A DNA stretch of 6,495 nucleotides from Acidobacteriota bacterium (GTDB lineage Bacteria; Acidobacteriota; Terriglobia; Bryobacterales; JACQDG01), in contig JACQDG010000450.1 in NCBI GenBank assembly GCA_016201185.1, positions 1 through 6,495 of the forward strand, read 5' to 3'. The notes under the pieces were generated by a model. It saw only the letters and a program-made list of their open reading frames with translations, searched no databases and was not told the origin of the DNA. A program made the translations under genes and the position numbers. This document shows positions 5,885 through 6,495 of the stretch, one piece after another; within the stretch, counting starts at the first letter, position 1, and every line of letters starts with the position of its first letter.

Positions 5885-6495
5885 ATGCTTCGTGTTTTTC
5901 CGTTGACATTAGCGCTGCTCGGCGCATCCGCGCTGGGGGGAGCCCCCCAAGCTCCAGTGGTGTCTCCGGCCAAGGCCACGTCGACTTCCGTTCCGGTTGA
6001 AGAGATCATCCAGCAATTCGCGGCCAAGGAGACGGATTTCGCCAAGGCCCGTGACAACTACACCTACCGCCAAACGGTCCGCGTGCTGGAGGTCGACGAC
6101 GACGGCAACACCCGCGGGCGGTACGAGATGGTCTCCGACATCATCTTCACACCAGAAGGAAAGCGTATCGAGAGGGTGGTGCACGCGCCGGTGTCGACGC
6201 TGAAGCGTATCCTGCTGACGCCTGAGGACGAGCAGGACCTGCGCAACGTGCAGCCGTTTGTGCTGACCTCCAAGGACATCCCCAAGTACAACATCAGCTA
6301 CCTGGGCCCGCAAAAGGTAGATGAGCTGGATACCTACGTGTTTGCCGTGAAGCCGAAGGCCTTGGAGCCCGGCCAGCGCTACTTTGAAGGGCAAATCTGG
6401 GTGGACCAGCGGGACCTGCAGATCGTAAAGACGGACGGCAAGGGGGTGGGCCGCAAGAAAAACCAGGACAACCAGTTCCCGCGCTTTGAAACCTA
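5885..6495 (+). CDS. Secreted LolA-like / outer-membrane-lipoprotein-sorting-type protein (C-terminus beyond the right edge)
   Basis: From the ATG at 5885 there are 203 open codons to the edge. Residues 1-19 form a Sec signal peptide (MLRVFPLTLALLGASALGG), followed by a Pro/Ala/Ser/Thr-rich linker to about residue 37. The mature part starts with a helix VEEIIQQFAAKETDFAKARDN and continues with beta strands NYTYRQTVRVLEVD and YEMVSDIIFTPEGKRIERVV, then DTYVFAVKPK and RYFEGQIWVDQRDLQIVKTDG. The last pattern, a strand with ...GQIWVD..DLQIVK, is typical of LolA/LppX/RseB-like half-barrel proteins that bind lipids or lipoproteins in the periplasm, where the protein would act. I assign it to this broad group by pattern only. 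The start is supported by the signal peptide and a purine-rich GAGAG upstream. The gap of 117 bases leaves it open whether it is co-transcribed with the preceding gene. The cut end prevents checking for a C-terminal domain. Confidence 0.8.
   Translation, partial: MLRVFPLTLALLGASALGGAPQAPVVSPAKATSTSVPVEEIIQQFAAKETDFAKARDNYTYRQTVRVLEVDDDGNTRGRYEMVSDIIFTPEGKRIERVVHAPVSTLKRILLTPEDEQDLRNVQPFVLTSKDIPKYNISYLGPQKVDELDTYVFAVKPKALEPGQRYFEGQIWVDQRDLQIVKTDGKGVGRKKNQDNQFPRFET

Noticed and set aside
5909..6394. Minus-strand frames opposite the LolA-like gene
   Set aside because: The plus strand has a signal peptide and a recognisable strand pattern; the minus frames are biased shadows.

Overview
The window is GC-rich, soil-bacterium-like DNA. 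The densely packed secreted proteins (Tat, Sec and lipoprotein signals) and the look of the families at both ends suggest Acidobacteriota. That assignment is inference from family resemblance; no rRNA or other marker is present.

Left part, minus strand. A probable three-gene transcription unit reads leftward: an acetylserotonin-type O-methyltransferase (3921-4952), a Tat-exported metallo-beta-lactamase-fold hydrolase (2736-3908, starting 12 bases after the methyltransferase stop) and a lipoprotein alpha/beta hydrolase (1647-2654, after an 81-base gap and with a strong ribosome binding site). Beyond it lies a 3' fragment of a second copy of the metallo-beta-lactamase gene (1407-1535), encoding the last 42 residues and the stop. 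Last comes a secreted LVIVD-repeat beta-propeller protein that starts at 1174 and runs off the left edge. Between the fragment and the LVIVD gene are two adjacent hairpins (1272-1295 and 1299-1321).

Right part, plus strand. A divergent, locally AT-rich intergenic region (4953-5305) contains several palindromes and a plausible promoter. It leads to a small one-pass membrane protein of unknown function (5306-5767). After about 117 bases comes a secreted protein (5885 to the right edge) resembling LolA-like / outer-membrane-lipoprotein-sorting-type proteins.

The three-gene unit pairs a cytoplasmic small-molecule methyltransferase with two predicted envelope hydrolases. This could be a small-molecule modification or detoxification pathway, but no substrate can be read from the sequence. 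The strongest oddities are the duplicated metallo-beta-lactamase 3' end flanking the hydrolase gene, and a proline where the alpha/beta hydrolase should carry its catalytic histidine. I found no RNA genes, CRISPR array, transposase or clear phage feature. I also did not find a convincing new multi-gene system; the small operon is the best candidate.
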